From: Escallonia rubra
Taxonomy: Eukaryota > Streptophyta > Magnoliopsida > Escalloniales > Escalloniaceae
NCBI GenBank assembly: GCA_033065855.1
Contig: JAVXUO010001110.1
Location: 1-64,000 of the forward strand
Direction: 5' to 3'
DNA length: 64,000 nucleotides
A program made the translations under genes and the position numbers. Below, piece after piece: positions 32,662-44,594 of this stretch. Within the stretch, counting starts at the first letter, position 1; the number at the start of each line of letters is the position of its first letter. The notes below the pieces were generated by a model. It made no database searches. It was not told the origin of the DNA and saw only the letters and a list, made by a program, of their open reading frames with translations.

Positions 32662-34277
32662 TCTTCTGGTACCCCAAACCAAGTTTCATCATCATTTTCT
32701 TAGCACTATAGTGTGTCAAGCAACTTCTCATCCTTTGGCAACATTTCTTTATTAAGATTTAGAAAAGCATCAAAACCTCTATCACTTAGACCATGCTCAG
32801 ACTTTAAGTGCAGCATCGTTGTCACAGCAGATAACTTGGTGTGCTTTGTACTTCCATTCCATATTGGCTCCTCAGAGTCTTTTAACAATTTATAAAACTT
32901 TTGTTCACTCAGGTTTGGCTCTTCTTTCACATTAGGATTACCATCGTTAAAAAAGTTATCCCAGTTAATCCCACTAGGCCCAGCTAGGGCTGTATACAAA
33001 CCGAGTTCTAGCCGAATAGCAGTGTGTTCAAATTCAGTTCGTATATTTGTAGAGATGTTTGAGCTCGGCTTGTGTTCATTTAAGAGCCAAACATGGTCGT
33101 CAACGCACAACTCAGGCTCGACTCGGCTCGTTCTTCTAAAGAAACAAATTGAATCAACGATCGAAAAAATGGCCGGAGAAATGACCGGAGAAGAGATGAA
33201 GTCGAAGTTTTTCTCGATCTTAACAAATATCAAAGATTTGGAGTCGTAAAGGATCCCAGATCTGATCGAGGTAAAGCCAGATCTGTGTGGATGAGCAGCT
33301 GTCGTTTGTGGACCAGTGGCCTGACTTGGCGAAGGTCTAGCCGGCGATGTGGGCGATGGTTTGGCCGGCGGTATGCTTGTGTAATGAGCGAGAGAGAAAG
33401 AGAGAGAGCAGCTAGTGTTTGACTGTTCGAGTGTCTGAGGGAAGGCCGCGGCGTGGGGGGTGATCTGGCTGACGGTAAGGGTGATGGTCTGGGCGACGGT
33501 GTGCCCGTATGATGACTACGAATATTGGCCGGCGGTGTGGGTGTTTGACTGTTGAGTGTCTGTGTCTCTAATGAGATGAGGAAAATGAACTTAGTGATAG
33601 AGAGAGGAAGCATGGGTGATCCACATGCTTCCATGTCCCAACACAAGGCATAGATATTTTGTGCTAGGTTTGTAATATATATTATATTTTTTTAATGAAT
33701 AAATGAGCCGATGTTTGTTTATAAGGCTCGGCTCGTGTTCGGCTCGTTAAGTAAACGAGCCCTCTTGTTCATGAACATTAATAAACAAACATCATCATGT
33801 TCAAACTCGACTCGTTTAATTAGCGAGCTCGAAAATTATGTTCGTGTTCTGTTCATTTATTACATGAACGAGTTTCAGAGAGAACGAACAGCAAGTTGTT
33901 CGTAAATAACTCGGTTCATTTACAGCCCTAAGCCCAGCTTCCATTACCATATGTTGATATTTAGAAAATTCCAGATCTCTAGTACTATATTGTTTGAACT
34001 CATTGGACACCCTTAGAATTGGTTCCCCGTGCTGAGTCCAATTCGTATAGTTACTCATAAAACCTTTACGGAGGAGATCATAAGTTACATCGTCGAGGAT
34101 TTTCCAACTTAACAGCTGGCAATCATTGCACGGACATTTAATCGTGCCGTCATCCACCAAGTCTCGTTGATTCAAAGCAAAGAGAATAAACCCGTTCACT
34201 CCATGTCTAAACTCTTCCGATACCCCAATCTCACTTGGAGTAATCCTCCGTTGCATCCAACTTCTATCCACTGACAT
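32662..34277 (-). pseudogene. CACTA (En/Spm) TNP2-type transposase, N-terminal part, split by a hAT insertion
   Basis: On the minus strand, 34277-33931 encodes a transposon-associated domain (SVDRSWMQRR ... CPCNDCQL ... YTNWTQHGEP). After the inserted hAT element the frame continues in 32984-32706 with GPSGINWDNFFND and FYKLLKDSEEPIW...TMLHLKSEHGLS, typical of TNP2 transposases, and then AKKMMMKLGLGYQK beyond a stop. It ends at the right terminus of CACTA element A. Only the N-terminal quarter or so of a TNP2 protein is left; the catalytic part is absent. Non-functional remnant of CACTA element B. Confidence 0.85.
32985..33930. mobile_element. Non-autonomous hAT element (946 bp) inserted in TNP2 pseudogene
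   Basis: The ends TAGGGCTGTA and TACAGCCCTA are inverse copies. Flanks GGCCCAGC (32977-32984) and AGCCCAGC (33931-33938) form an 8-base target duplication with one difference. Inside are CGGCTCG-type words common in plant hAT MITEs and a GC-rich centre. The ORFs here are proline-rich and non-conserved. Confidence 0.85.
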
Positions 34278-34389
34278 GATATATACCTCTCACTGCCTGT
34301 TGAACCTATACAAGTCGAGTTCCAATTTAACCTTTAACTTGAAAAAAATATATTGAGTAGTCACTTACGAATGAACATGAAAAAGCTAA

Positions 34390-35010
34390 AGATTAACTAG
34401 AATAAGAATAATCAGTGTTGATTACGGCTAATTAGGGTTAATCAGTGTTAATCAGGACTAATTAGGGGTTGATTAGGCTAATCGGGGCTAATTCGAGCTA
34501 TTTGGGGTATTTATAGTTAAATGATTTAATTAGAGTTAATAAACGTCAATTATGCTTTAATTAATAGTTAATTAGGATTAGTCAGTGTTGATTAGGGCTA
34601 CTTATGATTAATCAGTGTTGATTAGGGCTAATTAGGGTTAATCAGTATTAATCAGTGTTAATTAAGGCTGATTAGACTAAATAGGATTAATCAGTGTTGA
34701 TTAGGGCTAATCAGGGTTAATCAGTGTTAATTAGCGCTAATTAGGACTGATTAAGCTAATCACGGCTAATTCGAGCTGTTTGGGGTAATTTATAGTTAAT
34801 TGGTTTAATTAGAGTTAATAACCGTCAATTAGGCTTTAATTCAGAGTTAATTAGGATTAATTAGTGTTGATTAGGGCTACTTAGGATTAATCAGTGTTGA
34901 TTAGGGCTAAATAGGGTTAATTAGTGTTAATTAGGGCTGATTAGGCTAATCAGGGCTAATTCGAGCTATTTGAGGTAATTTATAGTTAATTGGCTTAATT
35001 AGAGTTAAAC
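34390..35010. repeat. TTAGGGTTAATCAG array in CACTA B
   Basis: Variants of GGGTTAATCAGTGTTAATTA repeat about every 13-15 bases, in part as larger repeated blocks (about 34430-34800 resembles 34800-35010). It is the inverse type of the array at 28556-30360. Confidence 0.85.
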
Positions 35011-36028
35011 TTATTCTATCTATGCATCACCGTTCCTCAAATACTTGATTGACCAAGCTTAACCATCAAAATTCCCTTACCATAATAAAGTTGCCAAAAA
35101 CTGAGAAGTGAGAACCAATAACTAGCCAGACATCAAAAGACAAGATCAAATTCCAAACTAGGAGTCTAGCCATAATCAGTAAGCCTAATTCACAGTCAAC
35201 AAGTTTAACACTCAGACAACCAAACACAAGAAGAGTCATAATTGCACTTCCACATAATACCTATGAAGAACTGGGTTGGATATCTAGTGTGGCTAGAGGT
35301 TTCTAATTGAAATGGGCTTGAAATATGTTGAATTTGGGCTTTTAGCAAACTAAATTGGAAAAAGACAAGTGGCTAACTTACTATAATTGAGGGTTCTGGC
35401 CTTGACTTAAACCTTGTGGTAAAATGGGTACTTGGGCTTAATAGGTGGATAAGAAAAAGGAAAAGAACTCTCGTTGTTACTTCTTCTTTTGTGCGCAACC
35501 TTTGTAAAGCAAACCTTCAGGTAGAATTCAAATCCAAAGGTTAAATAATGTTCCCATAAGCCTTTTCATAAAGTTGAAATACTGTTAGTGGTAGATATAT
35601 TTGCAGCAAATAGAGAATCAGGGCAAAACAAAAGGATCTTGTGGGGGGGGGGGGGGGAGTCCTGGGATATGATATTAACCGGGGGAAGCTGATTGGATCC
35701 TTAACATCGCCAATAACATTGCTTTCCATTGCATCAAGAAGCTTGGTTAACTTGACATCATATGCTTAATCTGATCAAGTATTTGTAATTAGGAAAAATC
35801 CAGAAATACATGAATGGAGAACTTTTGGAAAAAAGGTCTTTTGGTTCTTGTTTCTACAAATGACGACTCTTCCCTAAGGAAGTACTGGAATTTGCTCAAG
35901 GGGAAACTGTTTAACGAAAATAATAAACTTATTCAAGCCTGAACACTCGATTGGAGGGGAGATACTCAAAGTAATACATGCAATATTTAGTGAAACTCTC
36001 AATGCCAGTAGAAATAATCCAAGAAAGG
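35010..36028. other. Internal CACTA B sequence, no gene seen
   Basis: AT-rich with a G homopolymer at about 35642-35657. No supported reading frame. Confidence 0.4.
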
Positions 36029-36033
36029 ATTAC

Positions 36034-38639
36034 TGTGAGACCCCAATCCAAATTAGCTGCTAATCATTTTATTAAGTTTAAACATATTTAAATTTGATTG
36101 AAATAATATAATTGTGTTACATTATTTGTTTACATAAAATAAATGTTGAAATTAAGTTATGGGCCAAAATATAACTATATAAAACTTGGGGGTTAAAAAG
36201 TAATTATACAAAACCTTGGGGCCAATATGCAAATATAAATTTTTGGTATTAGTGGCATTCCATGTGTTACTCTTGAATTAATTGTTGGAGGACTTGCCAC
36301 CTCCTATTATTTGGTGGTGAGTAATCAAAGGAAAAGAATAAAAAAATGGAAAGAGAAGTTAAGTGGATAACTTAGAAACAAAAGAGAAGGTGGAGGTGGA
36401 AGACCACCTTTCGGCCAAAATAGAAACAAAGAGAAGGGAAAGAGTAGGAAAAAAAGAGAGAGAAGAAGAAAGAAAAGAAAAGAGAGGAAGGAAGAAGAGA
36501 AGAAGAGAAGAAGAGAAGAAAGGAGAGAGGTTTGAATAAGCTTTCTTGAATTGGGTTGAGCTTAATCTTCTTGGAGGTAGGTTATCTTGTGCTTTTAAGT
36601 TTTTGAAGCATGTTAGAAGTATTATGAGTAGTGAAATACTTAAAAACTTGCTTGTAATGATCTTAAGTGAGATATGTTACAAAGTCTGCAAAACAGTCAT
36701 AAAAATGAAATAACTTTGGTGCCTAGAAATGTATAGTTTTAGTTAAGATATGGGTTTGGTTATTTTATATATTGTAATATTACATGTCTAGAGTATACGC
36801 ACCAACGTTCAGATTATTTTAAGTAGTATTACTATGGTTTAAAATTCGTGGCTTGAAACCTGTCCTGTAAAACTGTACTGTCATGAAATTAGAGTAACTT
36901 TGGTGCTTAAAAAGGTATACTTTTAGTTGATATATGGAGTTTGTTATTTTATATGTTATACTATACATGTATAGAATAGACACAAAAATTTTCAATTTAT
37001 TTCAAGTACTATTACTATGGTTTAAAAGTCGTGGATTGAAACATGTCCTGTAAAACTGTTGCTGGACAGATTCTGAAGTCTGTATTTGGAAGGGCTTAAC
37101 ATGACCTTAAAATAATATTTTCGTGCCAAATAAAATACTTGGATGTAAATATTTAAATCTAGTTTCCAGAAATATATAGTTTGACTGAAGAGGGCTTGTA
37201 ATTAGATTGTTATGATTTTCGGAGTACAGACTACTCCTGCTGCCAATTGAAATACTGGGCAGATTATGTAACCTAAACTAGTAGTTCTTTGTGTTGGGCT
37301 TAGTGGTGAATAACTAGGTAAATTTCAGGTCCTAAATGGACACTCAGATATATACATAATAATATAAGTATACATATGGTTAGGGTACTTAAGGAAGAAC
37401 GTCAAATTATCTTTTGCTTGATTACCGAATTAGTTTGTGCATTTAGAGATTAGTCTACATGTTGGCATGTGTTTTGTTGGTAATATGACAAATATGACTT
37501 GAGCTCTTTTGATGTACTTGATAACAATTTTTTGACATCTATAAATGATTATGCATGTCACGTGAAGGAGGAGGAAAAAGTGAGTTGAGGGTGTTATTGC
37601 CGGGGTTGGGAGTTATCGGGCCAGAGTTCTCGTTCACGTCTTGATAATACGCACTAGCTATGCGTACTACTTCCCGAAATGAATTATTGGCGTGCCTGTG
37701 ATGACGTTGAACTTCTTCTATCGAACTTACTATATCAGTTGGTTACGATACGAAAAGTCTCACGTACTCAGGGAAGGTTGGCTCGTGCATGAGGGGCATA
37801 TTTGCATATTGGTATCTATGTACTGGTCTCATGTTTTCTTGAACCTGTTTATATTGTTTTGGTTATATTTTAGATCATGTTAATATTAGGATCTTACTTT
37901 CCATTCTCGTATATATTTTACAAGATTTGATTTCAGATCTTGCTCAACATGATATTCTCGTTTCTTTTGAAGGCAAGTGTTAGAAAATATTTGTAAGTGA
38001 CACTCGATATGTTAGATTATTCTTAAGTACACATGTAGCATCTGTTCGAGTGATCTTGCATGTAGTACTAACCATTCATAATATAATCATTTCATGTTTT
38101 GAGTTAGAATCACCGGATACCCTACAAAGCCATCAGGCTGACCCATTCTTGACATTTTTTTTCTAGGTTCGGAGTTGATTTATTTGCTAGAGGTCGAAGA
38201 AAATTACTGAAACCAATAAAACAACCCTAAAGGGGGGTGAATAGGATTTTTGAAAAATAATGGGGAATTTGAACTAAGCACAATCATAAATCTCAATTAA
38301 ACCAAGTAATACTTCGATGAAGATGCTAACCAATAAATCTGATGTAAGCCTAGGTTATCCAACCATAGGGCTAACAATTACCTTGAGGAAGGTCAGGAGT
38401 ATTATGCAGGGTGAGCAGAGTTTTAATGTTTCTCTTTTGTTTTGGAGTGTAACACTTGTATAGGAGAGATGTGGTCTGTAATATAATGTTATGTTCAATC
38501 TTCTCACTGATGGACGACTGTAACGTTTAAGCCATACTCCGCTGGTGAGTTGAAGGTTTGTAGTAAAGCTCTGTTTACTCTTGAGATATATATGTTAACC
38601 AACTCGTTTAGCATTGCACCCCTTCCGGGGTGTGTGACA
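36034..38639. mobile_element. Solo LTR (retrotransposon fossil), 2.6 kb, ATTAC duplication
   Basis: The block begins TGTGAGACCCC and ends GGGGTGTGTGACA, matching inverted TG...CA LTR ends. It is flanked on both sides by ATTAC (36029-36033 and 38640-38644), a 5-base target duplication. No internal coding part is present, so it is a solo LTR left by recombination. The size and ends suggest Ty3/gypsy, but that is tentative. It contains a ~185-base internal tandem duplication (about 36700-37060). It lies within CACTA element B. Confidence 0.8.
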
Positions 38640-38644
38640 ATTAC

Positions 38645-39540
38645 AGTGCTTTTATAGAGAAGATCTAAAACCCTAATTTAGAGCTAAATACGAAAATACC
38701 CTAAATAAGCTAAATCAAGATAATATAAACCAACACATAAAATCTGAATAGAAGTTCATTTGATAATCTTGAGGTTCCTCCTATTCCAACTGCATCATTC
38801 TCCCCATCAATGAGAGAAACTTGTCCCCGAGTTTTCAAACGTGAGAGAGACCATGAAGAATCTTCATATAAGTCGTCAACTCTCTAACTCAAAATGTCAT
38901 CAGTATAATATTTGGAAAAAGCATAGCTACCAAGAAATTATTTCTAGCTTCAGGTGGATCAAGCAAACTGTCAGGAATGACAAACTCTGAATGCTCAATA
39001 GTTTGCTCATAACTAACCAGTCTGGCATGGGGGAAAATCCGTCAACACTATTGTCAAGTGCTTCAACTCTCATATAAATAATTTCAATTTTGTCAATAAC
39101 TAGGATCTTCACATTTGTGGATTCTTCAACAATAACAAATGGTTGTTCCTAAAAATATAGTCCTTCATCATAGATCGGTGGCTTTCTCCACTCAAGGACA
39201 ATTACACAAATCAAACATCCCAAGTGATCATTTCCGACATCACAAACTCAGATTACACAAATCAAACCTAAATCAGAAACTAACAAGCTAAATCACAAAT
39301 CAAACCTAAATCACAAATCAAACATAAATCACAAAGTCAGATTACTCAAGGAACTAACAAGCTAACGGGGAAGACATTTTAACCTAAATCAGAAATCACA
39401 AATCAAACATCTCAATTCTAAGAAATCAAGAAGTTTGGAACTAACAAGTAACAAACAAGCCAACAACGAAAATACAATGTGCATGTAAGCCTAAATCAGA
39501 AAAATTGAAACCTAAACCGTGAATTGGGATTGATGTAACA
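38645..39540. other. Internal CACTA B sequence, no gene seen
   Basis: AT-rich; repeated words CACAAATCAAACCTAAATCA between about 39200 and 39420 form a loose simple repeat. Nothing coding was recognised. Confidence 0.4.
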
Positions 39541-40061
39541 CACCTGGGGCGGGCGTAGTGTGTGGGCTTGGCGGTGGCACGGCTGGCAATAGTGGCGGCA
39601 AGGTGGCTTCGCGGTGTAGTGGGCTTGCATATTGGTTTTGGCGAGGTGGGCTTGTCGGAGTGGGCGGGGTCACAGAGAACTGGTCTTCGATGGCGAGGTG
39701 GGCTTCCCGGAGTGGGCGGGTTTACGGTGGTTGAGAACTGGTCTTAGCAGATTGGGAAGGAGAGAGAGAGAAAGAGAAGGGCTGATGGGGAAGGCATTAA
39801 GTACTAACCATTTAACGACTGCTATAACTATCGCTATATTTAGCGACTGTCATAACGGTCGCTGAAACAGGTAGTTAATTTAGTGACCGCCATAGCGGTC
39901 GCTAAATTAGGCGCCAATTTTTTTTTACCCCGTCAGATTTTGACAAAACCTAGCGACCGCCAAAAATAGCAGTCGCTAAATTATGATTTAGCGATCGCCC
40001 TAAAACGTGGTCGCTAAATGCTGTTGCTAAAGCCCATGTTCCTTATAGTGAATGAGCCAAG

Positions 40062-40121
40062 AATATTGTAGTTTAGGCTCACCTTCTTAAAAGTAAGAAG
40101 GTGAGTCTTACCTACAATATT
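40062..40121. repeat. Stem-loop with 4-base loop just outside CACTA B
   Basis: AATATTGTAG and GGCTCACCTTCTTA are followed after AAAG by TAAGAAGGTGAGTC and CTACAATATT, giving a two-block stem of 24 pairs with a small symmetric mismatch. Confidence 0.85.
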
Positions 40122-40380
40122 TTAACTACGATATTTTTGGCAAAATATAAACAATTTGCAGCTAAAGAGATTAAAAGTTCACTAATACGTCTTTAAGTGA
40201 TAAAAATGTGGGAGTAGATCTAGCCAAATCTTACAAATATGATGCTAAGTCTCTATTCACCTTTAAAGAAAATTCTATCAAAACATAAACTTAAAACTTA
40301 CCAAAATCAAAATTGATAAAATGAGAACCTTTACTTTTGGTACTCCTTAAAGAAATGTTCTTAAGTGTAGGTATTATCAT

Positions 40381-40443
<63 letters not shown>

Positions 40444-40499
40444 AGGTGCATCGGCTATTGCCTCTATTAACTTTTGCATATGACTACAAATTTCAATAT
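40122..40499. repeat. AT-rich gap with long (AT)n run
   Basis: An uninterrupted AT dinucleotide run covers about 40383-40440. The rest holds no recognisable feature. Confidence 0.9.
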
Positions 40500-41645
40500 A
40501 GGGTTAATGACAAAAGTGTCTCCTGAGGTTTACATGTATTTGCACTTCGTTCCCCGTGTTTGCAACTTCGACAAACTGTTTTCTGAGGTTGACAAAAGCA
40601 TTACAAACTACTCCAAAAATTGGATGACCGTTGAAATTCGGACGTTAAGTCTGCATGTGCACAATAGATGGCCGTTTTGGCATGAGCAAATCAGTCCATT
40701 CCCTTGCCAAAGCCCTTTGAAAATCCTAAACCCCATTACCCTCATATCTCTCTTCTCTCTCTTGCAGGATCTCAACGCCGGTTTTATTACCAGAAGCAAC
40801 AACAACGTCTCTTCTTCCATTTCCATCGAGGCTCCCAAAGGCTGCCTCCACTTTTTCCACTCGAACCTGTCGCCTAGAACCACCCTTATCTTTGAGCAAC
40901 CAAAATCTCTCTCCAAAACCACCTCCAAAATCAGCCCCAAATCAAACCAAACAGTCCTGCAAACCCTCTAATGAGAACCATTTGCCAAAACCCACCTCAC
41001 AGGAACCCATAAAAACCCTCGTTGCCTTTACTAATGGCAATCTGGTACAAGAACTGCTCCCAGACCTACTTCTTTGCATGACGTTGGCAAAATTTTAAAG
41101 AATTCTACATCCGGACTCCAAGAATTTAGTCAAAATGTATAGGATTTGAAGCAAACTGAGCTACTCAAGGTACCTGATTTGACTACTATCGGTAATGATT
41201 CTGAAAATTTTAAAGGATTCCCCATCTAAGCTCCTAGAATTTAGTCAAAATGTATTTGCCTATTGAAGCTTCAATAAGTTGGCTTTTATCTCCATGTCGT
41301 GAGGACGATGAAAGTCAGAAGCGTAAGATATGAGATGTCTTGTGGCCGGGTGAAAAATATATGGTTTTGCAACTCCTAGGAGAGGAAGAGAGAGAAGAGA
41401 GATAAGAGGGTTATTGGGTTTAGGGTTTTCAGAGGGCTTTGGTATGGGAATGGACTGATTTGTGCATGCCAAAACATGTGTTGTGGACATACGGACTTAA
41501 CGTCCAAATTTCAAAGGTCATCCAAATTCGGAGTCGTTTCATGATTTTGTCAATTTCAGGGAACAATTTTTGTCAAAGTTGTAAATACAGGGAGCGAAGT
41601 GCAAATACGTGTAAATTTCAGGGGATAGTTTTGTTGTTAACCCTT
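40500..41645. mobile_element. 1.15-kb non-autonomous inverted-repeat element (AGGGTTAA ends)
   Basis: The left end AGGGTTAATGACAAAA matches the inverse of the right end (TTTTGTTGTTAACCCTT) with small changes, and similarity continues inward for about 300 bases per arm (words GTATTTGCACTTCG, GGACGTTAAGTC, CAAATCAGTCCATTCCC in both). No target duplication was identified. ORFs at 40474-41098 are arm-encoded and unconserved. It resembles the element at 16355-17490 in style, not in sequence. Confidence 0.8.
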
Positions 41646-44590
41646 AAATTTATTGACATATGACAGTCAGAATATCTACAAGTTTGACAAGGTTTTTTTT
41701 TAAAAACTTTTATGATTAATTTATGTGTTATTACGTTTTTGGTAGTATATTGGATTGTTATAATTTTGGGACCCATGTCCCTGAGGTTAGAAGGAAATTA
41801 TAATCAATGCCACTAAGTTTCAAAAGATAAAGCTGTATTGATCCATTAAAAAAATATAGTTTTTGGCTTATGTCATCAATACATATTTTTTAAATGTCAA
41901 TATTGGTTACAACATTCCTTTCTATTGCGCCTAAAATCTCTATTTCCACTAATATTTCACGTTGTGGTGACATCCTTATTGATAATAACGTGGGCAAGGG
42001 CGGCCACCATTTAACTCATGCTTCTATTCTAAAGAGGAGGTGATGATCCCTCTTTTTCTATATGCCCTCATTTTGTATCCAGAATGTATATATAATATAA
42101 AAGTTTACAAATCCTAAATTTTCAAATTAGGGTTTCAACCCAAATTCTCCCCCACCCCGCCGCTGCACCTTTCTCGGCAAGCACTGAGCCTAAAAGTAAA
42201 AAAACTGGCTCAGCCCTATCGGCCTCATCCCGGCACCGCCGAATGCCGGCCTCCACATTATCCCACCATGTCCAGCCGCCTCCACTACTGTAAACACCCT
42301 TTTCAGGAGCACAAACATGAAAATTTCAAAGCCACCAAATCAGTCTTAAATCTGTAACATCAGTCATAAATCTGTAACATCAGTTGAGTGTGTGTGTGTG
42401 TGTGTACATGTGTGTGCATGTTAACCAAAGGTGTGATGGGTCGTGGAAGGTTAATTGATGGCAGATTGTGGTTTGTGGAGGGTCAATTCGAGCCGGTGGT
42501 GGGCCGTCTGGTGGCGGTGGGTGAATTGGGCAGGTGGTGGGTTGATTAGACGCAGTGGTAGGCTGATTAGTGATGGTGGAAGGCTACTTTGGTGGTGGTT
42601 AATGGCGGCAGTTGCTGTGGTGTTGGGTAGTAGTTTGACGCAGACAAGAAATCTTATACATCTTCTTCTAGATTTTAAACCCCAAATTCAAAATTTCATT
42701 TTTGTTCATTTAATTTGTTGAATCGTGATGGTTTTTGCAAGTTATTAGAGTGAGAAAAATATGACAATTGATTGGGGGTAAGAAGGCTGAAGAAAGGTTA
42801 GAAAGTTGAAGAATGCGATGAGGGTGGCATGCGATTGTGGCTGTGGTTGTGGCCTATGTGTGTGTGTGTGGGGGGGGGGGGGGGGGGAGTGCGTGTATGT
42901 GTTGTGTTGAAGCTGAAGAAGTGTAAATGGATGATGGTGGTGGTGGTGAGGTTGCATGGTGAGATGAAAGGACGAGGAATGAAATATGAAGAATTACATT
43001 CTTCAATGATGGGTATTCTGGTCTTTTCATCCTTTTAGTATTTTCGTTAGGTCAACGGACATTAGTATTATTTGTTGCAATTAATGGACACGCATGTAAT
43101 TTTACCCTAACCTTAATGTCGGGAGTGTAATTAACCCTATAATTTTTCTTAACTCTTAACACCTTATGCCATAGGTAATTTTTTTTTCCTTTTTATTTTG
43201 ATGATACATGTCTTTATATGATGAAATGATCAGAGTTATGAATTATTCTTGATAAACTTTTGTTGATTTTGTATTTATATTAAACCTATAATGTGTATGT
43301 ATAAATATACGGTGGAAAACATAGATTTGTGAACATTATTGAAATTACTTAGTTCATTACCATCATCTGATATCGACTTCACACATTCATTTCGTAGTAT
43401 AAATTTCAAAAGGACACACATAGACAAACATGCATATAGACTTTTTCGATGAGTACGTTTGGTGTATTATCATATAAGTTTGTGTTAAAAATAAAATTCT
43501 TATGGCAAATGTACGCTAACTTACATGGGCAACTAAATTAATAACCTTATTGTACTACTAAGATGAGAAAGGTCATGCTAGATAAAAATAAAAAAGAGTT
43601 TAGAGTACACTATTGAGAGAAATTTAGAGTACACTATAGTTTTTTAATTGAAAACTAGAAAAAAGAAAGTATGATTTAGGTTAAGAGTAGTTTTAGACAA
43701 ATTGTACTCGAAAGTTGTAACTTAAGATATAAAAAGTTGAAAAACTTGTTTTGTACTTTAATCTTAAAATAAGAGATACATGAAAGTTATACTCCCTTTG
43801 TCTCAAATTATTTGATCATATTTGACTACACGCTTATTTAGGATATGGTCCTATTATATGATCCTGAAGAAGGGGGGGGGGGGGGGGGGGGGGGTTGATA
43901 AAGTGGTTCAGTAGAGAGAAATGAGTATACTTTCGACAATCCTTTTCGGGTTAATTTTTAAACTTTTGTTAATATTGTTTAGTTACAATTCAAGCTTATT
44001 CTCGATTTCACTTCCTAAACTTATATATGCCATCAAAACATATTACTAAAAATTAGACAACTCCAATATATACAATTGACATTAATTATCTCTAAACATG
44101 TTTTTCACTATTACTACTGTATAATCAAACTTGTAGTGTTTCTCGAGAGTTGCATATTTCTGAAAGATGTTTGAGACTAATTAAAATGTCAGTGTATCTT
44201 GAATAACAAGGTATAATATGGAACAATCAAGATTTTCTTCAGCAGCAACTTGATATGACAAAAGAAATAAGTAAGATAAATAGTGACAATTTTTAATGAT
44301 AATTGGCATGAAAAATTCAGGTTTGAAAGTAAAACCATGTTATGTGCAATAAACTTTTTATACTTTGAGTCTTTGAGTAGCAGCTAACAATTGATTTATT
44401 ATTATAGTGTAATTATAATAGTCGTATTGATTAGTTTCAATTGTATTTTTCACCAGGTTTAGAATATTTTGTTTCAATCGTATTTTTATTTCAAATCACT
44501 ATATAACATGCAAAACACATGATCGTTACTAGTTTTTATAAAACTACTTATGCCTTGGAATAGTGAAGCTTCCAAGGGTGCCTTTTTTTT
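41646..44590. other. Intergenic, no gene; simple repeats and one TIR-like end
   Basis: A GT run at about 42385-42420, G homopolymers at about 42868-42887 and 43873-43895, and GGTGG-rich sequence at 42450-42620 are visible. At about 43095-43143 the sequence ends ...TTAACCCTATAATTT in the style of the AGGGTTAA element family, but its partner end was not found. ORFs at 42455-42957 are low-complexity. Confidence 0.5.
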
Positions 44591-44594
44591 TTTT

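Larger units (their letters stand above)
34278..40050 (-). mobile_element. CACTA-type element (B), 5' portion, minus orientation
   Basis: The right end reads CCTTATAGTG at 40050, the inverse of CACTATAAGG, preceded by subterminal repeats of TAGCGACCGC/GCGGTCGCTA (39840-40015). Going left there is a GC-rich stretch, a solo LTR (36034-38639), a TTAGGGTTAATC array, and then the TNP2 transposase remnant. The order fits a CACTA element read right to left. Its left end was not found. The subterminal motif differs from that of A (GCGACGGA), so A and B are separate families. Confidence 0.7.

Noticed and set aside
33230-33646. Proline-rich 138-codon minus-strand frame
   Set aside because: It lies inside the non-autonomous hAT element in GC-rich low-complexity sequence.
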